Below the pieces are notes generated by a model. That model was not told where the DNA came from and searched no databases. It saw nothing but the letters and a program-made list of their open reading frames with translations. Positions 7,090 through 15,253 of a stretch of 18,310 bases of DNA are shown here, one piece after another. Numbering within the stretch: position 1 is the stretch's first letter; the number at the start of each line of letters is the position of its first letter. This DNA comes from VRUB01 sp046758085. GTDB taxonomy: Bacteria > Pseudomonadota > Gammaproteobacteria > Acidiferrobacterales > SPGG2. Where the stretch lies: assembly GCA_046758085.1 (NCBI GenBank), contig JBHHZP010000066.1, forward strand, positions 1-18,310. The letters are read 5' to 3'. Position numbers and translations under genes: made by a program.

Positions 7090-8649
7090 ATGAGCACACC
7101 TACTGTACGGTCGAATTCACCCCACCGCAGGGGAAAGAAAGTAAAGTACGCACTTACGCTAGCCGCAGCGGCGATATCCGGCGCACTGGTGGCCTCTCAG
7201 GTCATCAACCCGGCGTTTTCGGCGGTGGCGCCGAAATCGGCCGAGGCTGAACCGGCGTGGACAAATGCCGCGCTCAAGGCGCGCAGCTTTGCCGACCTGA
7301 TCGAGCAAGTGCGGCCGGCCGTGGTGAACATCTCCACGAGTGGCAAGGCGGCGATGATGGGTGGCGCTCCGGGTCCGCATTTCAATCAGCCGGATCTGCC
7401 CTTCCAGGCCCCACCGGGTTCGGGTTTGGACGAGTTCTTCCGCCGGTTCTTCAAGCAGCGGCCGCCGAATGCCGAGCGCGGCCCGGCTGTGCAGGCGCTC
7501 GGTTCGGGCTTCATCATTGATCCCACGGGCTACGTGGTCACGAATAACCACGTCGTCGAAGGTGCCGACGAAATCGCGGTGATCCTCAATGACGGCACAC
7601 GCCTAGCGGCGGAACTCAAGGGACGCGATACCAAGACGGATCTTGCCTTGCTCAAGGTCGAGTCGCAGAAGCCGCTGCCCTACGTGGAGTTTGGCGACTC
7701 CGATGCCGCGCGCGTGGGCGACTGGGTGATAGCCATTGGTAACCCGTTCGGGCTCGGCGGCACGGCGACCACCGGTATTATCTCGGCACGGGGTCGTGAC
7801 ATTCAGTCCGGACCTTTCGATGACTATATCCAGATCGATGCCCCGATCAACCGTGGTAACTCCGGGGGCCCGTTGTTCGACACTTCCGGCCGTGTGATCG
7901 GGATCAACACCGCGATCTTCTCACCCAACGGCGGCAACGTGGGCATAGGCTTTGCTATCCCGTCCAAGATGGCCAAGGCGGTGCTCGATCAGCTGCGAGC
8001 GACCGGGAGAGTCGAACGCGGCTGGCTCGGCGTGCAGATCCAGGCTGTCACGGAAGACATCGCCAAGGGTCTGGGCCTGAAGGAGACCAAAGGCGCGTTG
8101 GTCGCAGCCGTGCAGCCAGACAGTCCTGCTGCCAAAGCGGGAGTGCGCCCGGGCGACGTAATCGTGGAATATAACGGTGAGGAAGTAACGCGTTTGAAGG
8201 ATCTGCCGCGCCTGGTTGCCGAAACCAAGGCCGACGAGAAGGTCAGAATCAAGGTATGGCGCGACGGCAAGGGGCGCACGCTGAAGGCCGTAATCGCCGC
8301 GATGCCGAGCGATGAACTCGTCGCGGCCAACGACGGTGCTGACAGCGCGCACTCAGGCGGCAAGCTTGGCCTGTCGCTGGCGGCATTAACGCCGGAAATG
8401 CGCCAGCGTTACCGGCTTTCCGAGAACACCGAAGGTGTTCTGATCGTGGGCGTGCGCCCCGACAGTCCCTCCGCGAAGAAGGGGTTGCGGCCCGGCGATA
8501 TCATCGTAATGGTCGGCCAGCAACAGGTATTCGATCCGAAAGAGATCGTGCGCGAGGTCGCGAAGGCGACGGCCGACAAACGCGACGCGGTATTGTTCCT
8601 GGTTCAGCGCGATAACGACAAGCAGTTCGTGGCCGTCGGTCTTGCCTGA
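7090..8649 (+). CDS. htrA: Do/HtrA periplasmic serine endoprotease
   Basis: Periplasmic protease and chaperone that degrades misfolded envelope proteins. It is 519 residues from the ATG with the AAGGAGG site. The basic N-terminus (PHRRGKKVKY) is followed by a hydrophobic signal segment (ALTLAAAAISGALVASQV). The trypsin-like domain has the full triad: His154 (TNNHVVEG), Asp184 (KTDLALLKV) and Ser258 (GNSGGPLFD). Two PDZ domains follow, roughly residues 290-375 (GWLGVQIQAV, AAKAGVRPGDVI) and 415-505 (GLSLAALTP, AKKGLRPGDIIVMVG). Between signal and protease a Gly/Pro/Phe-rich segment with DEFFRRFFKQRPP resembles the LA-loop region of DegP. A terminator at 8681-8705 separates it from the following two-component genes. 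DegP, DegQ and MucD cannot be told apart from sequence alone. Confidence 0.96.
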   Translation: MSTPTVRSNSPHRRGKKVKYALTLAAAAISGALVASQVINPAFSAVAPKSAEAEPAWTNAALKARSFADLIEQVRPAVVNISTSGKAAMMGGAPGPHFNQPDLPFQAPPGSGLDEFFRRFFKQRPPNAERGPAVQALGSGFIIDPTGYVVTNNHVVEGADEIAVILNDGTRLAAELKGRDTKTDLALLKVESQKPLPYVEFGDSDAARVGDWVIAIGNPFGLGGTATTGIISARGRDIQSGPFDDYIQIDAPINRGNSGGPLFDTSGRVIGINTAIFSPNGGNVGIGFAIPSKMAKAVLDQLRATGRVERGWLGVQIQAVTEDIAKGLGLKETKGALVAAVQPDSPAAKAGVRPGDVIVEYNGEEVTRLKDLPRLVAETKADEKVRIKVWRDGKGRTLKAVIAAMPSDELVAANDGADSAHSGGKLGLSLAALTPEMRQRYRLSENTEGVLIVGVRPDSPSAKKGLRPGDIIVMVGQQQVFDPKEIVREVAKATADKRDAVLFLVQRDNDKQFVAVGLA

Positions 8650-8680
8650 TACCCACGTTCTGCCCCCATACCGTAGACGG

Positions 8681-8705
8681 CCGCCCGTAAGGGCGGTCTT
8701 CTTTT
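8681..8705 (+). terminator. Intrinsic terminator after htrA
   Basis: Stem CCGCCC (8681-8686) and GGGCGG (8691-8696) with a GTAA loop, then the T-rich tail TCTTCTTTT (8697-8705). It starts 31 bp after the htrA stop. Confidence 0.85.
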
Positions 8706-8840
8706 AGGCCGTGCTCTCGCGGTCGAAATTAAATACGGCATGTGGGAGAAGATTGCCGGTCGCGCGCATGAAAGGCACGGGCCTACTCGTGAGCGCGTGT
8801 TATTATTACCCGGAGCCAGAAATATTTCACAGACTATGTC

Positions 8841-8863
8841 TCGCCGGTGTCAGCGCCCGGCGA
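8841..8863 (+). promoter_or_regulatory. Inverted repeat in the leader of the two-component operon
   Basis: Perfect 7-bp dyad TCGCCGG (8841-8847) and CCGGCGA (8857-8863) with a 9-nt loop, 36 bp ahead of the response regulator start. An extended -10 candidate, TGTTATTAT, lies upstream at 8798-8806, so the dyad would be in the transcribed leader or act as an operator. Confidence 0.35.
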
Positions 8864-8871
8864 ACCGTTTC

Positions 8872-8886
8872 AGGAAATTCCTAGGA
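8872..8886 (+). promoter_or_regulatory. Overlapping palindromes at the response regulator start
   Basis: AGGAAATTCCT (8872-8882, 5-1-5 dyad) overlaps TCCTAGGA (8879-8886). The second contains the AGGA that is the only ribosome-site-like word before the response regulator gene. A site here could couple DNA binding or RNA folding to translation of the operon. Confidence 0.3.
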
Positions 8887-8899
8887 TTGTGTGATTGCT

Positions 8900-9577
8900 A
8901 TGCGTGTTCTGGTGATCGAGGACGATGCGGACACCGCCGCCTATATTCGCAAGGGCCTGAAAGAGGAAGGCCATGTTGCGGACCATGCCCAGGACGGTAA
9001 GGAAGGGCTGTTCATGGCATTGGAGCAAAGTTACGATGTCACGATTGTCGACCGTATGCTTCCCGGTCTTGACGGACTTTCCATCATTCAAACGCTGCGC
9101 ACATCGGGCAACAACACGCCGACGCTGATTCTGAGCGCGCTTGGCGAGGTCGACGATCGGGTACAGGGGCTGCGCGCAGGTGGGGACGACTACTTGGTCA
9201 AGCCGTTCGCTTTCTCAGAGTTGCTGGCGCGCCTCGAAGCGTTGGTGCGCCGCGCTGACACCGAAGCCGCCGAGACCTCACTGCGGGTCGGCGATCTGGA
9301 GCTGGATCTGCTCACCCGCGTGGTCAAGCGCGCCGGCCAGGTAATCGAGCTGCAACCACGCGAGTTCCGGCTGCTCGAGTACTTGATGCGGCACGCCGGT
9401 CAGGTGGTGACACGAACCATGCTGCTGGAAAATGTCTGGGACTATCATTTCGATCCACAGACGAACGTAATCGATGTTCACGTGAGCCGGTTGCGGCGAA
9501 AGATCGACAAGGAATTCGGGCAGCCGTTGCTGCACACCATACGCGGTGCCGGATACGCGCTCCGTGCGTCGGAGTAA
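8900..9577 (+). CDS. OmpR/PhoB-family response regulator
   Basis: DNA-binding response regulator of a two-component system, 225 residues, cytoplasmic. The receiver domain has the acidic pocket Asp8/Asp9 (VLVIEDD), the phospho-acceptor Asp51 (VDRMLPGLDG), Ser79 and Lys101 (DDYLVKPF). The C-terminal winged-helix domain is complete: LQPREFRLLEYLMRHAGQVV, then NVWDYHFDPQTNVIDVHVSRLR and TIRGAGYAL. The ATG at 8900 is chosen because MRVLVIEDD is the canonical start; an in-frame GTG at 8891 would add three residues and lies 4 bp after AGGA. The gene overlaps the sensor kinase gene downstream, so the two are translationally coupled. It belongs to the large PhoP/QseB/CusR-like group; the signal is not identifiable from sequence. 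Confidence 0.95.
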   Translation: MRVLVIEDDADTAAYIRKGLKEEGHVADHAQDGKEGLFMALEQSYDVTIVDRMLPGLDGLSIIQTLRTSGNNTPTLILSALGEVDDRVQGLRAGGDDYLVKPFAFSELLARLEALVRRADTEAAETSLRVGDLELDLLTRVVKRAGQVIELQPREFRLLEYLMRHAGQVVTRTMLLENVWDYHFDPQTNVIDVHVSRLRRKIDKEFGQPLLHTIRGAGYALRASE

Positions 9578-10949
9578 GCTGTTACGCAGCTCCACCTTCC
9601 GGCTCGCGCTGATCTACATGGCGTTGTTCGGCGCCTCTGTGTTGCTGTTACTCGGGTTTATCTACTGGTCGACCGTCTCCTATATGGGGCGGCAGACCGA
9701 TGCAATCATCGAGGCGGAAATCGCGGGGCTTGCCGAGCGCTACCGGTTGACGGGACTCGCAGGCCTGACCAACCTGATCAACGAACGCCTGTCGCGCAAG
9801 CCCGTCGGCTCCTCGATCTATCTGCTGACAGATCGTGACCTCGATCCGCTGGTCGGCAATCTCGATCGTTGGCCATCGATGCCCGTGGCAGCGGATGGAT
9901 GGCTCGACTTTCGCCTGGAGTACAATACGGTGACAAATGGTCAGTTGCGCCGGGCGCGGGCGCGAACATTTGAGTTGCGCGGGGGATTTCACCTGCTCGT
10001 TGGCCGCGATATGCACGATCTCGACGCGATTCGGCGCTTGATTATCAGGACGCTCGTGTGGGGACTCGCCATTACCGTCATACTGGCGCTAGCGGGCGGA
10101 TTGATGATGACACGCAGCATGGTGCGCCGGATCGAAACGATCAATGAGGCCAGTAGAAAAATCATGAACGGCGACCTATCCCGTCGTATCCCGACCACCG
10201 GCACGGGCGATGATTTTGACCAGCTCACCGAGAACCTCAACAGCATGTTGGATCAGATCGAGATGCTAATGGACGATGTGCGTCGCGTGTCCGACAACAT
10301 CGCACACGACCTGCGCACGCCGTTAGCGCGTTTGCGCAACCATCTGGAAGAGCTGAAGTTACAACGTGCGGGTCCCGAGCGCTCGCGCATGGCCGTGGAC
10401 CGGACTATCCTGGAAGCAAACAAGCTGCTGGCGACGTTCAACGCCCTGCTGCGCATCGCGCGTATCGAGTCGGATGGCTATCGTGCCGGGTTCGCGCGGA
10501 TCGATCTCGCAGCGTTGTTGCATGACGTGGCGGAGCTCTACGAACCACTAATGGAAGACAAAGGACAGCGCCTGACCAAGAAGCTCACAGCGCAGGCACA
10601 AATCCAGGCCGACCGCGACCTGCTGTTTCAGGCAATCGCCAATTTATTGGACAATGCGATCAAGTTCACGCCCGCCGGTGGAGAAATAGAGTTGGCGCTG
10701 GAAACCGGGGCCGGTGGCACCCAGATCGTCGTCGCGGACAGCGGGCCGGGGATTCCGCCATCGGAGCACGACAAGGTGTTTCAACGCTTCTATCGACTGG
10801 AGGCGAGCCGTACCACGCCGGGTAGCGGGTTGGGCCTGAGCCTGGTTGCCGCGGTAGCCAAGCTGCATCACATGCGCGTCCGGCTCACGGATAACCACCC
10901 GGGGCTTCGTATAGTAGTGGAGTGCGCGGGCGCGCATCCGGATGCTTGA
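9564..10949 (+). CDS. Membrane sensor histidine kinase
   Basis: Partner kinase of the preceding regulator. It has a first membrane helix near the N-terminus (LALIYMALFGASVLLLLGFI), a periplasmic sensor region of about 120 residues and a second helix (TLVWGLAITVILALAGGL). A HAMP linker (RRIETINEASRKIMNGDLSR) follows. The HisKA domain has phospho-acceptor His248 (NIAHDLRTPLARL). The ATPase domain has N-box NLLDNAIKF, G1 DSGPGIP, the F-box FQRFYRLEAS and G2 GSGLGLSLV. All catalytic motifs are intact. The start is uncertain: GTG at 9564 (VRRSKLLRS) gives a 14-bp overlap with the regulator gene and 461 residues, while GTG at 9546 gives 467. The periplasmic part shows no recognisable sensor fold. 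yejA begins 53 bp downstream on the same strand, so co-transcription is plausible. Confidence 0.93.
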   Translation: MRRSKLLRSSTFRLALIYMALFGASVLLLLGFIYWSTVSYMGRQTDAIIEAEIAGLAERYRLTGLAGLTNLINERLSRKPVGSSIYLLTDRDLDPLVGNLDRWPSMPVAADGWLDFRLEYNTVTNGQLRRARARTFELRGGFHLLVGRDMHDLDAIRRLIIRTLVWGLAITVILALAGGLMMTRSMVRRIETINEASRKIMNGDLSRRIPTTGTGDDFDQLTENLNSMLDQIEMLMDDVRRVSDNIAHDLRTPLARLRNHLEELKLQRAGPERSRMAVDRTILEANKLLATFNALLRIARIESDGYRAGFARIDLAALLHDVAELYEPLMEDKGQRLTKKLTAQAQIQADRDLLFQAIANLLDNAIKFTPAGGEIELALETGAGGTQIVVADSGPGIPPSEHDKVFQRFYRLEASRTTPGSGLGLSLVAAVAKLHHMRVRLTDNHPGLRIVVECAGAHPDA

Positions 10950-11002
10950 GGCGCATTCGAACTTTTGCATGCGTGCCCAGCCAAATGATGGATGAGGCGT
11001 GA

Positions 11003-12985
11003 ATGGCTCGTACGCGGGAACGGACAGTGGGCGACGGTTATAAGGTGATTCGGTCTTTTCTTGCCTGCGCCCTGTGCATGTCGGCGCTGGCAGACGTCTG
11101 GGCAGCGCCGTCCAGGGTGAGCCATGGCCTGGCGCTGCACGGTGAGCCCAGGTACGCTCCCGACTTCAAGCATTTCGACTACGTCAACCCGCATGCGCCC
11201 AAAGGCGGTACCATGCGCCTCGCGGTGGCCGGAACGTTTGACAACCTCAACCCGTTTATCCCCAAAGGTAATCCCAGCGCCGGGACGTCCTTCGAATCAT
11301 TGATGACAAACAGCGCGGATGAACCGTTCACCGAGTACGGACTTATTGCCGAGTCGGTCGAGGTGCCGGCGGACCGCTCGTGGGCGGTCTTCACTTTACG
11401 GGCGCAGGCGCGCTGGCACGACGGCGTACCGATTTCGGTAGAGGACGTAATTTGGTCGCTTGAGACATTGAAAAATAAAGGCCGCCCGTTCTTTCGTTTT
11501 TACTATAGTAGTGTCGCGCGAGCCGAGAAGCTTGGCCCGCGACGCGTGAAGTTTACATTCTCGCAGAAGGGCAACCGCGAACTACCGCTTATTGTGGGTG
11601 AAATGCCGATCCTGCCGAAACACTACTGGGAGCAGCGCGACTTCGAACGCACCACGCTGGAGCCGCCGCTCGGCAGCGGTCCTTACCGAATCACGGAGTT
11701 CGAGCCTGGCCGCTACATCATTACCGAACGCGTTAAAGACTACTGGGGTAAGGACCTGCCGGTCAACAAGGGGCAGTACAACTTGGATCGCATTCGCTAC
11801 GATTACTACCGTGACGATACGGTCATCCGTCAGGCACTCAAGGCGGGTGAGATCGACTTCCGTGAAGAAAATCAGGCCAAGGCGTGGGCGCTCGACTACG
11901 ACGTGCCGGTCATACGCAAGGGTTGGTTGAAAAAGGAAGAAGTTCGTCACCTTCGGCCCACGGGCATGCAGGCGTTTGTTTTCAACACGCGCCGTAAGAT
12001 TTTCGAGGATCCACTCGTGCGCCGGGCGTTGGCGTATGCTTTCGACTTCGAATGGACCAACCGCAACCTGTTCTTTGGCCAGTACGCGCGCACCGAGAGC
12101 TACTTCTCCAACTCGGAGCTCGCCGCCAGCAACCTGCCCGAAGGGGAGGAGCGCGAGATCCTGGAACGTTTTCGCGGCCGCATTCCCGATGAGGTTTTCA
12201 CGGTGCCGTACCGCGCGCCGTCAACCGATGGCAGCGGCTGGCCGCGGGATAATCTGCGTACGGCGTTTGCGCTGCTCGAGGAAGCCGGCTGGGTAGTGCA
12301 GGACATGCGCTTGGTCAATGTGCACACCGGGCAGCCGTTTGGGTTCGAGATCCTGCTGGTAAGCCCGGCGTTCGAACGCATTGCACTGCCATTCGTGCGC
12401 AACCTCAAGCGCCTGGGTATCGACGCGCGCGTACGGCTGGTCGATGAGTCGCAATATATAAACCGATTGCGCAATTTCGATTTCGACATGATTGTTGCAG
12501 TTTGGGGCCAGTCCGAGTCACCGGGAAACGAGCAACGCAACTACTGGAGCAGTGCCGCGGCCGCCGCGCCGGGCGGGCGCAACTACGCAGGCATTCAAGA
12601 CGCTGTGGTCGATGAGCTCATCGACCTCGTTGTGACCGCCGCCGATCGCAAGAGCCTGGTAGCGCGCACGCGCGCACTCGATCGTGTGTTGCTCCAAGGC
12701 TACTATGTCGTTCCCAATTGGCACTCGCGCGTGCAGCGCATCCTTTACTGGGACAAGTTCTCACGGCCTGAGGTGACTCCCAAGAACGGTACATCGATCA
12801 ACTATTGGTGGTTCGACACGGTCAAGGCCGCTCGCCTGGACGCCGAGCGCCAGGCACAACCCCAGGTCGCTGATGCCGACGAGAGTGGCACTCCGGGTAT
12901 TGGAGTCACGCTTGCGGTCATCGCGGCGCTCGGGATTGCGGGATTTTTCGTGCTCCGCCGCGCGCTGCAGGGTTCGCACAGCTAG
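11003..12985 (+). CDS. yejA: YejA-type peptide-binding protein with extra C-terminal membrane helix
   Basis: Family 5 extracellular solute-binding protein of the YejABEF importer, which in enterobacteria takes up peptides including microcin C. It has 660 residues against about 600 for E. coli YejA. It starts with a signal peptide (VIRSFLACALCMSALADVWA, cleavage likely after VWA). The mature part has YejA-like blocks: LHGEPRY and FDYVNPHAPKGG, then FDNLNPFIPKG, WHDGVPISVEDVIWSLE, LGSGPYRI and GQSESPGNEQRNYW. After the second lobe comes a polar linker (AQPQVADADESGTPG) and a hydrophobic helix (about residues 632-651), followed by RRALQGSHS. The ATG at 11003 follows a GAGG site. It is the first gene of the tightly packed yejABEF and lies 53 bp after the sensor kinase. 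Confidence 0.93.
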   Translation: MARTRERTVGDGYKVIRSFLACALCMSALADVWAAPSRVSHGLALHGEPRYAPDFKHFDYVNPHAPKGGTMRLAVAGTFDNLNPFIPKGNPSAGTSFESLMTNSADEPFTEYGLIAESVEVPADRSWAVFTLRAQARWHDGVPISVEDVIWSLETLKNKGRPFFRFYYSSVARAEKLGPRRVKFTFSQKGNRELPLIVGEMPILPKHYWEQRDFERTTLEPPLGSGPYRITEFEPGRYIITERVKDYWGKDLPVNKGQYNLDRIRYDYYRDDTVIRQALKAGEIDFREENQAKAWALDYDVPVIRKGWLKKEEVRHLRPTGMQAFVFNTRRKIFEDPLVRRALAYAFDFEWTNRNLFFGQYARTESYFSNSELAASNLPEGEEREILERFRGRIPDEVFTVPYRAPSTDGSGWPRDNLRTAFALLEEAGWVVQDMRLVNVHTGQPFGFEILLVSPAFERIALPFVRNLKRLGIDARVRLVDESQYINRLRNFDFDMIVAVWGQSESPGNEQRNYWSSAAAAAPGGRNYAGIQDAVVDELIDLVVTAADRKSLVARTRALDRVLLQGYYVVPNWHSRVQRILYWDKFSRPEVTPKNGTSINYWWFDTVKAARLDAERQAQPQVADADESGTPGIGVTLAVIAALGIAGFFVLRRALQGSHS

Positions 12986-12998
12986 GGTCCCGCATACC

Positions 12999-14099
12999 AT
13001 GACGGCCTACATCATCAGGCGCCTGCTGCTCATGATCCCGACGTTGTTCGGAATCATGCTGATTAACTTCGTGGTCATTCAGCTGGCACCCGGCGGCCCG
13101 GTGGAGCAGGCAATCGCCGAGCTCACCGGTGAAGGCGCGGCGATCACCGGACGGGTAACGCGCGCTGGCGTCGGCGAGACCCTGCAAACCACGCGCGATG
13201 TCTCCGGCACCACCAGTCGCTATCGTGGCGCGCAGGGGTTGGATCCGGAGTTCATCGCGGAGCTCGAGAAGCGTTTCGGCTTCGACAAGCCGATGCATGA
13301 GCGCTTCTTTCAAATGATGCGCAACTATCTTGTGTTCGACTTCGGCGACAGCTTCTTTCGTGACCGCTCAGTGGTCGACCTGGTGCTGGAGAAGATGCCG
13401 GTATCGATCTCGCTCGGGATCTGGACGACGCTGATCGTGTACCTGATTTCGATCCCACTCGGGATTACCAAGGCCGTGCGTGACGGCAGTCGCTTCGATG
13501 TGTGGAGCAGCTTCGGGCTCGTAATCGGTACGGCCATTCCGAGCTTTCTGTTTGCGGTGTTCCTGCTGTTGCTGTTCGCGGGTGGCAGCTACTTCGACTG
13601 GTTCCCGCTGCGTGGGCTGACCTCAGATAACTGGGCGGAGCTGTCCTTCGGAGCCAAGATTCAGGACTACTTCTGGCATCTTATGTTGCCGGTACTGTCG
13701 ATGGTGATCGGCGGGTTTGCGACGCTTACCTTGCTCACCAAGAACTCCTTCCTCGACCAGTTGCAACAGCAGTATGTGCTGACAGCCAAGGCCAAGGGGC
13801 TGTCGAAGAGCCGGGTACTCTATGGCCACGTCTTTCGCAACTCGATGCTCATTGTCATTGCGGGCTTCCCCGCGGCCTTTGTCGGCATCCTGTTCACGAG
13901 CAATGTGCTGATCGAGATAATCTTCTCACTCGACGGGCTTGGACTGCTCGGTTTCGAGGCCGCCTTCAATCGGGATTACCCGCTCATGTTCGGCACACTG
14001 TATTTCTTTTCCCTGCTCGGGTTACTGCTGAATCTGGTGGGCGATCTCGTGTACACGATGGTCGACCCGCGCATCGATTTCGAGGCCCGCGAGGCGTGA
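12999..14099 (+). CDS. yejB: YejB inner-membrane permease
   Basis: One of the two membrane subunits of the YejABEF peptide importer. It is 366 residues from the ATG at 12999 (E. coli YejB 364). It begins with the typical first helix of this permease family (IIRRLLLMIPTLFGIMLINF) followed by QLAPGGPVEQ. A soluble periplasmic insert around residues 40-90 comes next, then five further membrane helices. The EAA loop that contacts the ATPase is visible as LTAKAKGLSKSRVLYGHVFR. It ends LVYTMVDPRIDFEAREA. The frame is open upstream to 12873, inside yejA, but those codons show no family sequence; AGGG at 12984-12987 supports 12999. The gap to yejA is 13 bp, and its stop touches the yejE start region. 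Confidence 0.96.
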   Translation: MTAYIIRRLLLMIPTLFGIMLINFVVIQLAPGGPVEQAIAELTGEGAAITGRVTRAGVGETLQTTRDVSGTTSRYRGAQGLDPEFIAELEKRFGFDKPMHERFFQMMRNYLVFDFGDSFFRDRSVVDLVLEKMPVSISLGIWTTLIVYLISIPLGITKAVRDGSRFDVWSSFGLVIGTAIPSFLFAVFLLLLFAGGSYFDWFPLRGLTSDNWAELSFGAKIQDYFWHLMLPVLSMVIGGFATLTLLTKNSFLDQLQQQYVLTAKAKGLSKSRVLYGHVFRNSMLIVIAGFPAAFVGILFTSNVLIEIIFSLDGLGLLGFEAAFNRDYPLMFGTLYFFSLLGLLLNLVGDLVYTMVDPRIDFEAREA

Positions 14100-14101
14100 G
14101 A

Positions 14102-15253
14102 ATGGGCAGTGCTCAACGTACCGATGCGCCACCGCGGCAAAAGATTTTTGGGTTGACAATTTCCCCGATCACGCGGCGGCGATTGCACAACTTTCGTGCC
14201 AACAGGCGAGGTTACTGGTCGCTGTGGATCTTCCTGGTTCTGTTCACGGTCACCTTATTCGCCGAGTTTGTCGCCAACGACAAGCCGTTGCTTATCTACT
14301 ACAAGAGTGAGCTCTACATGCCAATCTTCCAGGCATACCCGGAGACCACCTTCGGCGGCGAGTTCGAGACCGAGACCGACTACCGTGACCCTTATGTCGC
14401 CAGGCTCATCGATGAGAACGGCTGGATGATCTGGCCGACTGTGCGCTACAGCTATCGCACCGTTGCCTGGGATCTGCCGGTCCCCGCACCGTCACCGCCG
14501 GATGCCGGGCACTGGCTTGGAACCGATGACCAGGCGCGCGACGTTACCGCACGGCTGATTTACGGGTTTCGTATCTCGGTGCTGTTCGGTTTTACGCTGA
14601 CCATCGTGAGCGCGATCGTAGGCGTGGCGGCCGGTGCGGTGCAGGGCTACTTCGGTGGCTGGGTGGACTTGTTGGCCCAGCGGTTTGTCGAGATCTGGTC
14701 GGGCATGCCGACGTTGTATCTCTTGATCATTCTGGCGAGTGTCGTGGAACCGAATTTCTGGTGGTTGCTCGGGTTGTTGTTGCTGTTCAGCTGGATGGGT
14801 TTTGTAGGCGTCGTGCGCGCAGAGTTCTTGCGCGCGCGTAACTTCGATTATATACGAGCAGCGCGCGCGCTTGGCGTGAGCGATCGCATCATCATGTTCC
14901 GCCACGTGTTGCCCAATGCCATGGTGGCGACACTCACGTTCATGCCGTTTACGCTGGCGGGCTCTGTGACGGCGCTCACCTCGCTCGACTTTCTCGGGAT
15001 CGGATTGCCGCCGGGTTCCGCGTCGCTTGGCGAGCTGCTGGCGCAGGGGAAAGCCAATCTGCAAGCGCCGTGGCTCGGGCTTACCGGCTTTTTCTCGATT
15101 GCGGTCATGCTGAGCCTGCTAATCTTCATCGGCGAGGCCGTGCGCGATGCGTTCGATCCACGCAAGCTGTTCGCCGCAGCCCCGGCGCCGGAGGAGGCGG
15201 TAGCCATGTCGACCGCGGCACTGGCGGAATCAACTGCGGAGCGTGTTGACTAG
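14102..15253 (+). CDS. yejE: YejE inner-membrane permease
   Basis: Second membrane subunit of the YejABEF importer (DppC/OppC-type permease). It is 383 residues, longer than E. coli YejE (341). The N-terminal cytoplasmic stretch is followed by the first helix (LWIFLVLFTVTLFAEFV) and a long periplasmic loop with LLIYYKSELYMPIFQAYPET and the characteristic HWLGTDDQARDV. The core permease domain has the EAA loop RAARALGVSDRIIMFRHVLP and then TALTSLDFLGIGLPPG. An Ala/Glu-rich tail (AAAPAPEEAVAMSTAALAE) follows the conserved FDPRKLF and explains part of the extra length. The ATG at 14102 has GAGGCG at 14091-14096; a GTG at 14096, overlapping the yejB stop, is the alternative. It directly abuts yejF. 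Confidence 0.95.
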   Translation: MGSAQRTDAPPRQKIFGLTISPITRRRLHNFRANRRGYWSLWIFLVLFTVTLFAEFVANDKPLLIYYKSELYMPIFQAYPETTFGGEFETETDYRDPYVARLIDENGWMIWPTVRYSYRTVAWDLPVPAPSPPDAGHWLGTDDQARDVTARLIYGFRISVLFGFTLTIVSAIVGVAAGAVQGYFGGWVDLLAQRFVEIWSGMPTLYLLIILASVVEPNFWWLLGLLLLFSWMGFVGVVRAEFLRARNFDYIRAARALGVSDRIIMFRHVLPNAMVATLTFMPFTLAGSVTALTSLDFLGIGLPPGSASLGELLAQGKANLQAPWLGLTGFFSIAVMLSLLIFIGEAVRDAFDPRKLFAAAPAPEEAVAMSTAALAESTAERVD

